Of a stretch of DNA of 64,000 nucleotides, positions 63,676 through 64,000 are shown one piece after another. Position numbers and translations under genes: made by a program. The notes under the pieces were generated by a model that was not told the origin of the DNA, made no database searches, and worked only from the letters and a program-made list of their open reading frames with translations. Each line of letters starts with the position of its first letter. Within the stretch, counting starts at the first letter, position 1. The DNA comes from Gammaproteobacteria bacterium 28-57-27 (GTDB lineage: Bacteria > Pseudomonadota > Gammaproteobacteria > Halothiobacillales > Halothiobacillaceae), in the NCBI GenBank assembly GCA_002281735.1, contig NCGK01000005.1, forward strand, positions 1 to 64,000, given 5' to 3'.

Positions 63676-64000
63676 ACTCGTCCGCGAGCTGCTCGGCCAG
63701 TGTTTGCGCGGCGGTCTCCACCTCGGGCGATAGTCCGTCGCCTGCGAGTTCGCCCAGCTCAATGGTATGAATGTCCAGACGGGGCGGCAAGCTGCCCAGC
63801 GCCGCCGCCAGCCGCAGAGCATGAGCCACGCCGAAGCCGTGACTGGACGGGCTGTCGGGTATCCGCTCCAGCGCCTCGAACGCGATGCGGCGTAGAGTGC
63901 CCGCTGACTCGCCCGAACGGATGGCATCAATAATCACCGCGTGCTCGACACCTTCAAGCGCTGTTACCAGTCCTGGCCCCGGCCGATCCAGCGCGAGCAG
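63632..64000 (-). CDS. hydrogenase maturation protease, C-terminal fragment
   Basis: Frame is open to the right window edge (122 codons visible). GPGLVTALEGVEHAVIIDAI followed by RSGESAGTLRR and SPSSHGFGVAHALRLAAALG matches the HyaD/HybD/HoxW endopeptidases that trim the large-subunit C-terminus after nickel insertion (conserved Asp in IIDA and His in SSHGFG). N-terminus and the hydrogenase genes are presumably further right. Confidence 0.88.
   Translation of the reverse strand: MLALDRPGPGLVTALEGVEHAVIIDAIRSGESAGTLRRIAFEALERIPDSPSSHGFGVAHALRLAAALGSLPPRLDIHTIELGELAGDGLSPEVETAAQTLAEQLADEFRAMPTRRCPASAG

Overview
The window reads as chromosome from a fairly GC-rich gammaproteobacterium. Two gene orders typical of that class are present: phoH(ybeZ)-ybeY-corC-lnt followed by leuS-lptE-holA...nadD-rsfS-rlmH, and maf-rng-yhdP-nitrilase. 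The prfB-lysS pair carries the usual RF2 programmed frameshift. A full hypCABDFE set, hupE and a hydrogenase maturation protease at the right edge point to a [NiFe]-hydrogenase lying just outside the window. I cannot name the genus from sequence alone.

Layout. 0-11 kb: end of glmS, a Uma2-type nuclease gene, miaB, a J-domain-like protein, a hipBA toxin-antitoxin pair, a dicarboxylate/amino-acid symporter, a HAD phosphatase and a complete polar amino-acid ABC importer. 11-34 kb: housekeeping genes for rRNA maturation (YbeY, RsfS, RlmH, RNase G), envelope lipids and LPS (Lnt, LptE, YhdP), replication (HolA), NAD and proline synthesis (NadD, ProA) and leucyl-tRNA synthetase. 34-46 kb, mostly minus strand: panB, folK, a poly(A) polymerase gene with unusual low-complexity extensions, a double-ATPase ABC protein, murB, lysS, a ccdAB toxin-antitoxin pair wedged between lysS and prfB, ppnP, and plus-strand dacB. 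46.5-57.1 kb: an accessory island. 57.1-64 kb: hydrogenase maturation genes.

The island is the most unusual part. It begins at the 3' end of a secreted DUF2252 gene. About 255 bp comprising the last codons of that gene, its terminator and a hairpin-rich tail ending in GTTARGC are repeated about 5.96 kb downstream at roughly 90% identity. Each copy ends at an integron-type recombination point and is followed by different small genes. Two convincing attC sites and one degenerate attC-like site pair correctly with the 5' ends of their cassettes, so this looks like a cassette cluster without a visible integrase. Between the two copies lie a HEPN-type RNase-like gene and a complete two-gene RNA repair operon: Hen1 (3'-terminal ribose 2'-O-methyltransferase) and a three-domain Pnkp (kinase, phosphatase, ligase). 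After the second copy come a minus-strand cassette gene with its own terminator, a DUF3883-type putative nuclease, an RHH antitoxin beside a vapC remnant, and a brnTA pair flanked by a 32-bp direct repeat.

Repeats are a second theme. GTAG-footed REP/REPIN palindromes occur at several places, including inside the coding frames of leuS and hypF. The hypF insertion is a 122-bp element with inverted ends and a 4-bp target duplication, 126 bp in all, which preserves the frame. Four copies of a TAGCCACAGAG palindrome, two copies of a 100-bp GGACTTACGCAAAA element and one 168-bp hairpin element fill intergenic gaps. I found no tRNA, rRNA or CRISPR array.
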